Under the pieces are notes generated by a model that searched no databases, was not told the DNA's origin, and saw nothing but the letters and a program-made list of their open reading frames with translations. From NCBI GenBank assembly GCA_963756025.1, contig CAVWMF010000008.1, forward strand, positions 310,001 through 374,000: DNA of 64,000 nucleotides, in the 5' to 3' direction. This DNA is from Bog-473 sp963756025. GTDB lineage: Bacteria; Actinomycetota; Acidimicrobiia; Acidimicrobiales; RAAP-2. Made by a program: the position numbers and the translations under genes. Below, piece after piece: positions 26,636 through 34,569 of the stretch. Position 1 is the first letter of the stretch, and each line of letters starts with the position of its first letter.

Positions 26636-27757
26636 TCACAGCCCGTGGATCCGGCAGATTCGCTCACGATGCCATGACGGATCGCCGTAGAGCACGCGGT
26701 CGACCGCCAAGCGCCGCAGGTAGAAGTGCAGATCGTGCTCCCATGTGAAGCCGATGCCCCCGTGCATCTGTTGGCAGGCCTGGGCCACCGCCACTCCGGC
26801 GTCGCCGACGTAGGCCTTTGCGATGCTGGCGATCTCCGAGGCGTCCGCGGCATGGTCGCCGACCGCGTGAGCTGCTGCGGTCGCCCCACCTGCGCTCACC
26901 TCCACCAGGAAGCTGGTGTCGGCCAGAAGGTGCTTGAGGGCTTGGAACGAACCGATAGGGCGGCCGAAAGCCGTTCGATCCTTGGCGTAGGCGACGGTGA
27001 GTTCGATGAGCCGACTCATCGCACCGACCGATTCGGCGACGCAGAGCGTCGAGGCGACATCGATCAAGCGGTCGAGGAGCGACGTGGGGTCACCGGTGGC
27101 GAGTACCTCGTCGTCCTTCACGCGCACGCCATCGAAGGTCACTCTGGCGAACTCGCGCGTGATGTCGAGGCCCGTGAGCCGCGTGATCTCGACGCCGACG
27201 GCATCGGCGGGAACGAGACACTGCACGACGTCACCCGCATCACCGAGGGCGGTGACCAGCATGATCCCCGCGCTGGCACCTTCGGAGACGAGTCCGGCCG
27301 TGCCGGAGAGCTCGAAGCCGGCGCCGCCGGCATGTGCCCTCAGCGCGCCAGGCTCGGGAGTGCCCGAACCGTCACTGATGGCCCACGCAGCCGACAACTC
27401 GCCGCCGGCCAAGCGCGGGAGCCAGGCCTCCTGCTGATGCGGTCGACCCGCCTCGGCCAGAGCGAAGGCCACGACGTTGGTGGGCACGAACGGGCCCGGT
27501 TGTGCGGTGCGCCCGCGTTCTTCGGCCACGATGACCGCGTCACGCATCGGGATCCCCGAGACGGACCCCCCGCCGAATTTCTCGGGGACGAAGAGGGCGT
27601 ACCACCCGAGCTCGCCGGATGCGCGCAGCACGCCCGGATCCCGCAGCAGGAGGTCGTCCGCCATCGCCCGCACCGTGGCGATGGGGCACCGCTCGTCGAT
27701 GAATCGGGCGGTCGTCTCGCGGAAGAGCTCCTGGTCCTCGGAAAGATCGATATCCAC
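26636..27757 (-). CDS. Acyl-CoA dehydrogenase (second subunit of the pair)
   Basis: 373 aa from GTG 27757, with AAGGAG nine bases upstream; a GTG two codons earlier is possible. Blocks: DIDLSEDQELFRETTARFID at the N-terminus, LGWYALFVPEKFGGG, AKDRTAFGRPIGSFQALKHL and QMHGGIGFTWEHDLHFYLRR. The C-terminal HGGIGFTWE block is typical of FadE-type enzymes. It is transcribed first, upstream of the 25342 ACAD. The 175 bp upstream of 27757 are divergent promoter DNA. Confidence 0.91.
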   Translation of the reverse strand: MDIDLSEDQELFRETTARFIDERCPIATVRAMADDLLLRDPGVLRASGELGWYALFVPEKFGGGSVSGIPMRDAVIVAEERGRTAQPGPFVPTNVVAFALAEAGRPHQQEAWLPRLAGGELSAAWAISDGSGTPEPGALRAHAGGAGFELSGTAGLVSEGASAGIMLVTALGDAGDVVQCLVPADAVGVEITRLTGLDITREFARVTFDGVRVKDDEVLATGDPTSLLDRLIDVASTLCVAESVGAMSRLIELTVAYAKDRTAFGRPIGSFQALKHLLADTSFLVEVSAGGATAAAHAVGDHAADASEIASIAKAYVGDAGVAVAQACQQMHGGIGFTWEHDLHFYLRRLAVDRVLYGDPSWHRERICRIHGL

Positions 27758-27932
27758 CCTCACGGCTCCTTGCCAGCGCCCCTGGATGCGCAAGCCCAGG
27801 CTCGACACCCTCGCGGCCCGACGCTAGCAGCGGGGCCCGCGGCGAGACGACCCGCCGTCGGCGCGGCACATCGTGCGAAGAGGCTGCTAAACCGGAAGAT
27901 GCCAGGTAGGCGCGCCACGCAGGAGGGTTGAG

Positions 27933-28121
27933 GTGAAAGCGATCTCGAAGGTGTTCCATGACCCGGAGGCCCGACGCCCGAACCCTGTGCAGATCATCCC
28001 GCCAGAAATGCTGGTGGGGATGTCTGCGGACCTGCAGCAGCGGATCGGTCTCAGCCGCCCCAACCGGGGCTACGGCGCCTACCTCGTGAGCACCGCTCCC
28101 CAGCCGAAGCTCGGATCCTGA
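27933..28121 (+). CDS. Small protein upstream of VOC gene, function unknown
   Basis: 62 aa from GTG, with GGAGGG eight bases upstream. It ends one base before the VOC gene, so it is almost certainly translated in the same mRNA. Sequence is hydrophilic with a Pro-rich start (ARRPNPVQIIPPEMLVG) and a helix (MSADLQQRIGLSRP). No known domain recognised. Confidence 0.6.
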   Translation: MKAISKVFHDPEARRPNPVQIIPPEMLVGMSADLQQRIGLSRPNRGYGAYLVSTAPQPKLGS

Positions 28122-28122
28122 C

Positions 28123-29076
28123 GTGTTCGACTTTCTGGTGAGTGCCGATCTCCTGATCGACGACTTCCCCGCCGCCGTGCACACGATGCAGGCGCGGCTC
28201 GGGTTCGGTGAGCCGAAGCCGCGCTGGTACGCCGGTGGCGAAGGCCGCGGTTTCGACGTCGTGTTCCTGCGCGCCGATCCGCGCCTCGCGGCATCACCGA
28301 CCCGCCTCGAGGTCATGGCGGCGAACGCCGTCGATCCGGGCCTGCCTGCTGCGCAGACGCTGCCGCACATGCCCGGCCTGCGACGTGCGCAGGCCAACGC
28401 CCCCGTGCGGACCCATGGCACCGTCTTCGCGGTATCCGACATGGAGGAGGCCATCGAGCGCGTCCGTGACGGCGGTTATCGCCACTGGCTCGACGCGGCC
28501 AACGACCTCATGCCGCACCACCGGTTGTGGGTGGGTGTCAGTGAGGAGGAGAAGGACGTCTGGATCCCGGGGGACGACGGCGGGCTGCTGATCGAGCTCG
28601 TCGAGACCGCGACGATCCCTGGTGTCATTGAGTCGGCGGACGAGCCCCCGCCACAATGGGCGGGGCAGTCCGGAGCGATGACCCGCATTGCGGGCCGGCG
28701 CTGGCTCGTCCCGAACCTCGACCAGTCGATCGCCCGTCTGCACGCGACCTTCGACTGCTCCATCGGCCCGGTCGGTCGCACCACCGACGCTGCGAGAACG
28801 GCGGCGATCATCTGCGCCCATCCGCGCAGTGCCGTCGTCGATCTCGTGGAGCCCGCATCCGGGACACCACAGGCGGCGTTGGTCGCGGCCCACGGTCCGC
28901 TGCCTTGGACGATCGTCGTCGCGGTCAACGACCTTGCGGCGAAGGCTCAGGACCTCGAGGCGCGGCTGACGCCGTTCACGCAGGTCGACGACAACGTGAC
29001 CGGAGTTCCGGCCCTCGCTCCCGATCCCGCTACGACGCTGGGGGTCCCGTTCGTGTTCGTACAGGAGGACGCCTGA
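28123..29076 (+). CDS. VOC-superfamily (glyoxalase-like) protein, two modules
   Basis: 317 aa from GTG, one base after the 62-aa gene. Two beta-alpha-beta modules, about 1-150 (RLGFGEPKPRWY, then THGTVFAVSDMEEAIERV) and 170-310 (RRWLVPNLDQSIARLHATFD, then PWTIVVAVNDLAAKAQDLEA), fit tandem VOC domains. Metal ligands are not clear. It stands in a CoA/catabolic neighbourhood. It converges with the thioesterase gene over 27 bp. Confidence 0.72.
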   Translation: MFDFLVSADLLIDDFPAAVHTMQARLGFGEPKPRWYAGGEGRGFDVVFLRADPRLAASPTRLEVMAANAVDPGLPAAQTLPHMPGLRRAQANAPVRTHGTVFAVSDMEEAIERVRDGGYRHWLDAANDLMPHHRLWVGVSEEEKDVWIPGDDGGLLIELVETATIPGVIESADEPPPQWAGQSGAMTRIAGRRWLVPNLDQSIARLHATFDCSIGPVGRTTDAARTAAIICAHPRSAVVDLVEPASGTPQAALVAAHGPLPWTIVVAVNDLAAKAQDLEARLTPFTQVDDNVTGVPALAPDPATTLGVPFVFVQEDA

Positions 29077-29103
29077 TCCTGCGTCACGGACCGCCTGCTC
29101 GAC

Positions 29104-29993
29104 CTACGGTGCGGCAGGAGGATCGACGAGCCGCACCATGGAGACGGTCGAAGCGATGCCCTCGGTATCAGAAATGGTGGCCTGGACCTGGCCGCTCCCG
29201 GTTCGGCCGAGCCAGGCCCGGCCGTCGAGGGAGAGCCACTCCCCGGTCGGCTCGCGCACGACATTGATCGCCACGTCTGCGTTGATCCAGCTGACCTCTC
29301 GTGCCCGGTCGTGTCCCACTCCGCTGGCGGTGTCGGCGACGTAGGCGAGCCGGGCCACCGGCCGTGGACGCTCTCCCGCGATGACATCAATGCGCAGGCG
29401 CATCCATCCGGGGTGCCTGAAGTACCCCCCGATCCTTCGAAGAGGTACTCCATGGCCAGCCTGGAGCCCGGTGGGGGACCCGGCGAGGAGAAGAGATCGT
29501 CTTCCACCGGGAGCGGCCGGGTCGGCAATGGGTTGGTGAACCGACCGTCGGGGAGATCTTCGGCCTCAACTGCGGCACGCCGGATACGCAGGGCCGTGGC
29601 CCGGGTGACTTCGAGGCCGTCGGCGAAGAGCGACGCCTCGACCACTTGGATCTTCTTGCCCTCGCGGACGATGTGCACCTCGGCGCTGAGGGGGGTGAGC
29701 GGGGTAGGGCGCATCAGATCCGTCGTGAGCCGGGCCAACTGCATCGGCACCAAGCTCGGGGTGGTGTCGATCAGCGTGGCCAGGAGCGCGGCGGGGGAAC
29801 CCCCGAACTGCGCTCCCGGGTCCCAGGGTCCCTGGCAGTAGTGCGTCGGCACGTACAAGGCGCCATCGGGGACGTAGAGGGCGGCGTCTTTCTCCACGGT
29901 GTACTGCACGACCGGGGGAGCTTCACCGCGATGATCCGGGGAGTGCAAGTCGAGGAGGGCTTGCTGGCCGGGGGTAGCAGCACTCGTTACCAT
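29104..29993 (-). CDS. Acyl-CoA thioesterase-like hotdog protein, frameshifted in a G6 run
   Basis: About 296 aa when one base is restored. The first frame starts near ATG 29993 and runs to SRLAMEYLFEGSGG, with two hotdog-like halves (ALLATLIDTTPSLVPMQLAR, VHIVREGKKIQVVEASLFAD). The second frame continues YFRHPGWMRLRIDVIAGERP, then WLGRTGSGQVQATISDTEG, to a stop at 29104. The break lies in CCCCCC at 29425-29430 (plus strand), a homopolymer, so a lost base is the simplest reading. It resembles TesB-like thioesterase-family proteins of steroid/fatty-acid operons. It diverges from the PEP-mutase-type gene. Confidence 0.7.
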
Positions 29994-30067
29994 CGGGGCA
30001 CGCCGAGGGGGGACTCGCGTCCTCCGGACTGGCGAGATCTGCCCGCGATCGCTCAGGAGGCACTCCG

Positions 30068-30913
30068 ATGTCAACCCGCCAGCAATTGCGATCACTCATG
30101 GCCGGAGGGCCTTTCATGGCGGCCGAGTGCTACAGCGCCTTGACCGCACGGATCGTCGAAGACGTGGGCTTTCCCGCCGCCTACATGGGTGGTCATGGCA
30201 CGAGCATGATGCACTACGCCATCCCTGACAACGGCGTCTTCACGCCGACGGAGATGATCGAGCAGGCCGGTCGGGTCGCGGAGGCGATCGCCATCCCCCT
30301 GATCGTCGATGCCGACCAGTGCGGCGAAACCGTGGCGGACGTCTACCGAAGCATCCGGCGCTACGAGCACGCAGGCGTCGCCGGGATCCATATGGAGGAC
30401 GAAATCCCGCCGAAGCACTCGACGTGGGACGGGCCGCTCCTGTCGAGCGCCGACATGGTGGCGCGGATCAGCACCGCCGTGGAGGCGCGCCAGGATCCGG
30501 ATTTCCTCATCATCATCCGTTGCGACGAGCTCTATGCCGTCGGCGGTGGTGGTTCCGGTTCGCTCGAGGAAGCCATCCGTCGGGGCATCGCCTACGAAGA
30601 AGCAGGCGCCGACGCCTTCCTCCCGACGTTCGCTACGGAGGATCAGATCGCGGCCATCAAGGCCGAGGTGTCGATCCCCCTCGTGGGCTTCGGCGGCTTT
30701 ACGCCGGGGGTGAACGTTGTCCTCTCGACCGGGTGGGGCACGGCGTCGGCAGCGCGGGTGCACCGCCAATGGGCCACCCGACTTTTCGAGCATGGCGACC
30801 TGCCTCCCGAGGCATTCGAATTCCCGGGTAAGGCCGAGGCGATCCAACAGGAGCCCTACGATGCCGTCGTCGGGGCGTGGGTAACGAGCACGGGGCGGGT
30901 GCCGCGACCATGA
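30068..30913 (+). CDS. Isocitrate lyase/PEP mutase-superfamily protein
   Basis: 281 aa from ATG, with AGGAGG nine bases upstream. TIM-barrel motifs: AYMGGHGTSMM, IVDADQCGE (metal-site Asp pair altered from DxDxG), AGIHMEDEIPPKHS and IIIRCDELYAVGGGG. Members cleave or make C-C or C-P bonds in small acids (methylisocitrate, oxaloacetate, PEP). The catalytic Cys loop KKCGH is replaced by PPKHST, so a decarboxylase/hydrolase type is likelier than a lyase. It overlaps the next gene by ATGA. Confidence 0.83.
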   Translation: MSTRQQLRSLMAGGPFMAAECYSALTARIVEDVGFPAAYMGGHGTSMMHYAIPDNGVFTPTEMIEQAGRVAEAIAIPLIVDADQCGETVADVYRSIRRYEHAGVAGIHMEDEIPPKHSTWDGPLLSSADMVARISTAVEARQDPDFLIIIRCDELYAVGGGGSGSLEEAIRRGIAYEEAGADAFLPTFATEDQIAAIKAEVSIPLVGFGGFTPGVNVVLSTGWGTASAARVHRQWATRLFEHGDLPPEAFEFPGKAEAIQQEPYDAVVGAWVTSTGRVPRP

Positions 30914-31275
30914 ACGTCACCGTCGGCCGCTACTTCGCAGCAATGGAACGCCACGACTGGGAGGAATTGCGCGGTTGCCTCTCGGAGTCCTTCAGCCGGG
31001 TCGGCCCCTACGAGGAGCATGCATGGGGTGCCCCTGATGACTATGTCGCCTTCCTGCAGGGCCTGCTGCCCACCCTCGAGGGCCAGGTGGTCGAGGTCAC
31101 AGAGGTGATCGAAGACGGCCCGCTGGTGCAGGTGAACCTGACCGAGACGATCGAGGTCCAAGGTTCGCCCCACACCGTGCGCGTGGCCGGGACGTTCCGC
31201 CTGGACCGACATGATCGGATCGAGCACATCGAGGTCTTCGTCCGAAGGCTGCCGGCCGACGGGAGTGTCGGCTGA
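30910..31275 (+). CDS. NTF2/SnoaL-like protein
   Basis: 121 aa from ATG 30910, whose ATGA overlaps the previous stop, so translation is coupled. The fold is a cone-shaped alpha/beta barrel: VGRYFAAMERHDWEELRGCL, VEVTEVIEDGPLVQVNLTET and RVAGTFRLDRHDRIEHIEVF are standard SnoaL/ketosteroid-isomerase-like strands. It ends 2 bp before the P450 gene and probably acts on the same substrate. Function unknown. Confidence 0.8.
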   Translation: MNVTVGRYFAAMERHDWEELRGCLSESFSRVGPYEEHAWGAPDDYVAFLQGLLPTLEGQVVEVTEVIEDGPLVQVNLTETIEVQGSPHTVRVAGTFRLDRHDRIEHIEVFVRRLPADGSVG

Positions 31276-31277
31276 CA

Positions 31278-32495
31278 ATGGAGCAAGAGGTCTACGACCA
31301 CCACCGTCCGCTGGACGAATGGGATCCCGAGTCCACGCACGCCCGATTGCGCAGGTCGTGTCCGGTCGCGCACACCCCGGCCCACGGTGGGTATTGGGTC
31401 GTCACCTCACACGACCTCGTACGGCGGTGCGGCCGCGACCCCGACGCGTTCTCGTCCGAACACGACCTCGATGGTTCCCGCTCGGGCCAGGAGTTCGGGG
31501 GCATCGCCATTCCCCCACAAGGGCGTTACCGGGGCATTCCTTCGGAGATCGACGGCGCGGTATTCCACGAGTACAGGCGCCTCCTCCTGCCGTGGTTCAC
31601 CCCGGCGGCGACCGCGCGCTGGCTCCCCGTGATCAGCGCCATCACCGGCGAGAGGATTGCCCGGCATCTGGCCTCGGGCCAGATCGATCTCGTGCTGGAC
31701 CTGGCCAATCCCGTTCCGGCCATGGTCACGATGATGCTCGTCGGATTGGAGGCCGACCAGTGGGAGAGGTTCGCCGGTCCTCTGCACTCGCTCGTTTTCG
31801 CCCCTCCCCAGTCGTCGAGCTGGCTCGAAGCATTGGAGGGCATCGCCCACCTGCGCGAGGCGTTGCTCGACCTGGTCCTCCTCCGTCGCCGCTCGGCCGC
31901 CGCCGATGTCGCGTCGGCGGTGGTGGCAGCGGATATCGACGGCGGGCCCGTGAGCGACGCCGACGCGGTGAACGTCCTGTTCGCCATTGTGGCGGGCGGG
32001 GTCGATACCACCACGGCATTGATCGCCAACTCGCTCTTCTGGCTCTCTGCACACCCCGACGTCCGCCGCCGGCTGATCGGTGATCGGGACCTTCGGCCAT
32101 CAGCTCGTGAGGAATTCCTCCGGGTCTTCAGCCCTGCTCCGGGGACGGCGCGCACGGCAACCGGATCGGTCCAGGTCGGTGGGCAGGACCTCCGACGTGG
32201 CGAGCGCCTGCTGCTTTCTTGGGCGGCGGCCAACAGGGATCCGGCCGTCTTCGACGAACCGGACCGGGTGGAGGTCACCCGTGACGCCCGCCCGCACGTT
32301 GCGTTCGGCTTCGGCCCCCACCGCTGTATCGGCGCCGCGCTGGCCCGGGCCACATTTGACGGCGTGCTCGATGCGGTCCTCGACACGATCGGCGACTACG
32401 TCGTCGATGTCGAGAAGGCCTCCCGCTATCCGAGGGTGGGTGCGGTCAACGGATGGGAGCGCCTCCCGGCCCGCTTCAGCCCACGGAAGGGCTGA
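31278..32495 (+). CDS. Cytochrome P450
   Basis: 405 aa from ATG, a soluble bacterial-type monooxygenase. I-helix AGGVDTTT, ExxR in REEFLRVF, and heme-ligand loop FGFGPHRCIGAALAR. No ferredoxin gene is adjacent; one is at 54368. It is the last gene of the PEP-mutase/SnoaL/P450 operon. The 3' end overlaps the DHFR-like gene on the other strand by 20 bp. Substrate unknown. Confidence 0.93.
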   Translation: MEQEVYDHHRPLDEWDPESTHARLRRSCPVAHTPAHGGYWVVTSHDLVRRCGRDPDAFSSEHDLDGSRSGQEFGGIAIPPQGRYRGIPSEIDGAVFHEYRRLLLPWFTPAATARWLPVISAITGERIARHLASGQIDLVLDLANPVPAMVTMMLVGLEADQWERFAGPLHSLVFAPPQSSSWLEALEGIAHLREALLDLVLLRRRSAAADVASAVVAADIDGGPVSDADAVNVLFAIVAGGVDTTTALIANSLFWLSAHPDVRRRLIGDRDLRPSAREEFLRVFSPAPGTARTATGSVQVGGQDLRRGERLLLSWAAANRDPAVFDEPDRVEVTRDARPHVAFGFGPHRCIGAALARATFDGVLDAVLDTIGDYVVDVEKASRYPRVGAVNGWERLPARFSPRKG

Positions 32496-33045
32496 CGCCG
32501 TACCTGAGGAAGACGACGCCACTGGCGAAGCGCTCGGTCTCGAGAAGTTCGAGATCGAACCGGGCCTCGCCGTCGAGCCAGCCTTTGCCTCCCCCGACGA
32601 CGACAGGAACCACGAACAGTTGGAGTTGATCCACGACGCCGGCGGTGAGGGCCTGCCCGGCGAGATCCGCCCCACCCACGGTAATGTCCTGTTCGGCGGT
32701 TGCCTTCAGGTGCCGGATCGCTGTGGGATCGAAGTCCGTCTCGATCCTCGTCCTCGCGCTCGACACGGCCTCGAGTGACCTTGAGTACACCACCTTTTCG
32801 GCTGTTTGCCAGATCCTCGTGAAGTCCGCTTCGGCGGGCGACCGGTCGGGAATCGTCCCCGCTGTTTCCCAGTACACCATGGTCTCGTACATGCGGCGTC
32901 CGTAGAGATAGGTGCCGACCGTCCGCTCGAGGTTGTTCAGGAAGCGGAATACCTCCTCGTCGGGTGCGGCCCATCCGAACTCGCCCTGACGGTTCTCGAT
33001 GCAGCCGTCCAGCGACGCGAGAGCGGAGTAGATGAGGATGCCCAC
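32476..33045 (-). CDS. Dihydrofolate reductase-family (RibD C-terminal-like) reductase
   Basis: 189 aa. NADPH-binding fold of the DHFR/RibD family: ILIYSALASLDGCIENRQGE at the start, YLYGRRMYETMVYWET in the middle, then AEQDITVGGADLAGQALTAG and VVPVVVGGGKGWLDG. Stand-alone members reduce unknown substrates. It is followed on the same strand by no close gene; a paralogue lies 27 bp upstream, so the two form an operon of duplicated reductases. Confidence 0.88.
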   Translation of the reverse strand: MGILIYSALASLDGCIENRQGEFGWAAPDEEVFRFLNNLERTVGTYLYGRRMYETMVYWETAGTIPDRSPAEADFTRIWQTAEKVVYSRSLEAVSSARTRIETDFDPTAIRHLKATAEQDITVGGADLAGQALTAGVVDQLQLFVVPVVVGGGKGWLDGEARFDLELLETERFASGVVFLRYGVSPSVG

Positions 33046-33072
33046 GTCGTCTTCTCCTTCCTGTCCTTCCGA

Positions 33073-33668
33073 CTACTTCTTCACCCGGTAATCGATGAAG
33101 GTGGCGAACGGCGACTGCCGTACTCCCAGGTGCTCGAGCTCGAGTGAAGGTGAGAACCCGTCGAAGAGTCGTTTGCCGGCTCCGAGCAGCACTGGTGCGA
33201 TGATGATCGTCAGCTCGTCGACTCGTTGGGCCGACATGGCCTCGCGGACTATCTGGGCGCCGCCCATGACATGTACCCGCCTGTCTCCCGCGGCCGCCGT
33301 GGCCCGCTCCATCGCGTCGGAGAGGTTGCGGACGAAGGTGAAGTCCTCGCCGGGGGGCTGTTCTTCGGGGCGGTGGGTGACGACGAACGTCGGGATGCCC
33401 CAAGGGTTTTTGTCACCCCAGTGCCCAGCCGCCTCGTACGTCCCCCGCCCCGCGATCACTGCGCCGTTCATCGCGAGGTTCTCCTCCAGCCAGATTCTGT
33501 CTTCACCGGTTGCCTCGCCACGAAAGGGGGTGTCATAGCTCCAGGGTCCGCCGAACACCCAGTAATGGAGGCGCTCGCCGCCGACGCCGAGCCCGCAGCC
33601 CGGCCATCATCGGGCCCGGTGATGTAGCCGTCCACCGAAAGGGTGATTCCTGCAGCCACCTTGCCCAT
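33073..33668 (-). CDS. Dihydrofolate reductase-family protein, frameshifted near 33590
   Basis: About 198 aa when one base is restored. The first frame (ATG 33668, preceded by GAGGAGGAGGGG) gives GKVAAGITLSVDGYITGPDD. The second gives GERLHYWVFGGPWSYDTPF, GAVIAGRGTYEAAGHWGD, RVHVMGGAQIVREAMSAQRV, and IIIAPVLLGAGKRLFDG. The break lies in a short G run (plus-strand positions 33589-33596). It is a paralogue of the 32476 gene. If the frameshift is real, both remaining pieces are non-functional. Confidence 0.75.
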
Positions 33669-33891
33669 ACCCCTCCTCCTCGATCAGCCGCTTCTCCAAA
33701 GGCGTTACACCGGCACGTAGGTCGGACGGCAGCGGCGTCCGAAAATCATCGATCGAGGGGTCGACATGCTGAGGCTGCCCGGCCCCGAACAGCGGCTGCA
33801 GGAGCGGGTCATCGAGCACGCTGCCGTAGAAGGTGCTCTCGAGCCGGTGCAGCGCCTCGGTTCCCCCAGCGTGGTCATAGAGAGACGGCAT
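33607..33891 (-). pseudogene. Truncated-hemoglobin N-terminal remnant
   Basis: From ATG 33891 the first 43 residues (MPSLYDHAGGTEALHRLEST, then LDDPLLQPLFGAGQPQHVD) match the start of group-II truncated hemoglobins. After that the sequence (PSIDDFRTPLPSDLRAGVTP and on) has nothing globin-like and runs into the DHFR gene. The proximal-His helix is therefore missing and heme binding is impossible as written. A deletion/recombination junction near 33760 is likely. The start still has a DosR-type box (33927-33940) at the usual distance, and TAGCTT 6 nt before the ATG. Confidence 0.65.
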
Positions 33892-33926
33892 TTCACAAAG
33901 CTAGCGCTGCCCATCGAGTGTCTGAG

Positions 33927-33940
33927 AGGACCAAGCGCCC
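33927..33940 (-). promoter_or_regulatory. DosR-type box upstream of the globin remnant
   Basis: AGGAC-CAAG-CGCCC, a 5-4-5 imperfect palindrome centred 42-43 bp before the globin ATG (33891). It lies exactly 22 bp from the next box at 33949, as at 36840/36862. On the minus strand TAGCTT (33903-33898) stands 6 nt before that ATG as a -10 hexamer. Confidence 0.55.
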
Positions 33941-33948
33941 CCGGGAAT

Positions 33949-33963
33949 GGGACCAATTGCTCC
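33949..33963 (+). promoter_or_regulatory. DosR-type box upstream of the acetyltransferase gene
   Basis: GGGACCAATTGCTCC. It shares 13 bases (TGGGACCAATTGC) with the box at 36862 and is likewise centred about 43-44 bp before its start codon (34000). CAGAGT (33987-33992) lies 7 nt before that ATG. Confidence 0.65.
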
Positions 33964-33999
33964 TAGGGATGCTGCACTGCCTCTGTCAGAGTGGTGGTC

Positions 34000-34569
34000 A
34001 TGAGGGTTTCAGAATCCAACGTCGTGACCGGTGAGGTCATTGCGCTGAGCGATGGGACAACGGCGAAGATCCGTCCGATCGCGTCGGGGGACGCAGCCGC
34101 TCTCGTCCGGTTCCATGAGCGACTCTCGCCTGCATCGATCACCTTCCGGTACTTCTATCCCCATCTCGCGTTGGGTGCAGCAGAGGTTGCACACCTGACC
34201 GAGGTGGATGGGCACGACCGCGTCGCCCTGGTGGTGGAGCGGGATGGCGAGCTCATCGCGGTCGGGCGTTACGACCGCTTGCGCGACCCTGCGCAGGCCG
34301 AGGTCGCATTTGTCGTCGCTGATGCGTTCCAGCACCAGGGGATAGGCACAATGCTGCTCCACCGGTTGGCGACGCGGGCGAAGGAGGCCGGCATCAGGCT
34401 GCCTTGTGGCCGAGGTGTTGGTGGGGAACAAGCCGATGCTCTCGGTCTTCCATGCCACCGGCTATCCGACGGAGTCAACAATTGCGTGTGGAACGGTCGA
34501 GCTCAAGATGTCAATCGCCCCAGCTCCAGCGGCGCCGTCGGGAGACCTAGACCGGCACGCGCCAGGTAA
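34000..34569 (+). CDS. GNAT acetyltransferase, frameshifted near 34400
   Basis: From ATG 34000: RPIASGDAAALVRFHERLSP, ITFRYFYPHLALG, AEVAFVVADAFQHQGIGTML and LHRLATRAKEAGIR make a GNAT domain with the acetyl-CoA loop QHQGIG. After 34400 the natural continuation (VAEVLVGNKPMLSVFHATGY, then ESTIACGTVELKM) is in another frame, so one surplus base near 34399-34406 is likely. The true C-terminus is uncertain; the coordinate given is the stop of the first frame. It has no clear ribosome binding site, consistent with a leaderless mRNA driven from the 33949 box. Confidence 0.7.
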   Translation: MRVSESNVVTGEVIALSDGTTAKIRPIASGDAAALVRFHERLSPASITFRYFYPHLALGAAEVAHLTEVDGHDRVALVVERDGELIAVGRYDRLRDPAQAEVAFVVADAFQHQGIGTMLLHRLATRAKEAGIRLPCGRGVGGEQADALGLPCHRLSDGVNNCVWNGRAQDVNRPSSSGAVGRPRPARAR

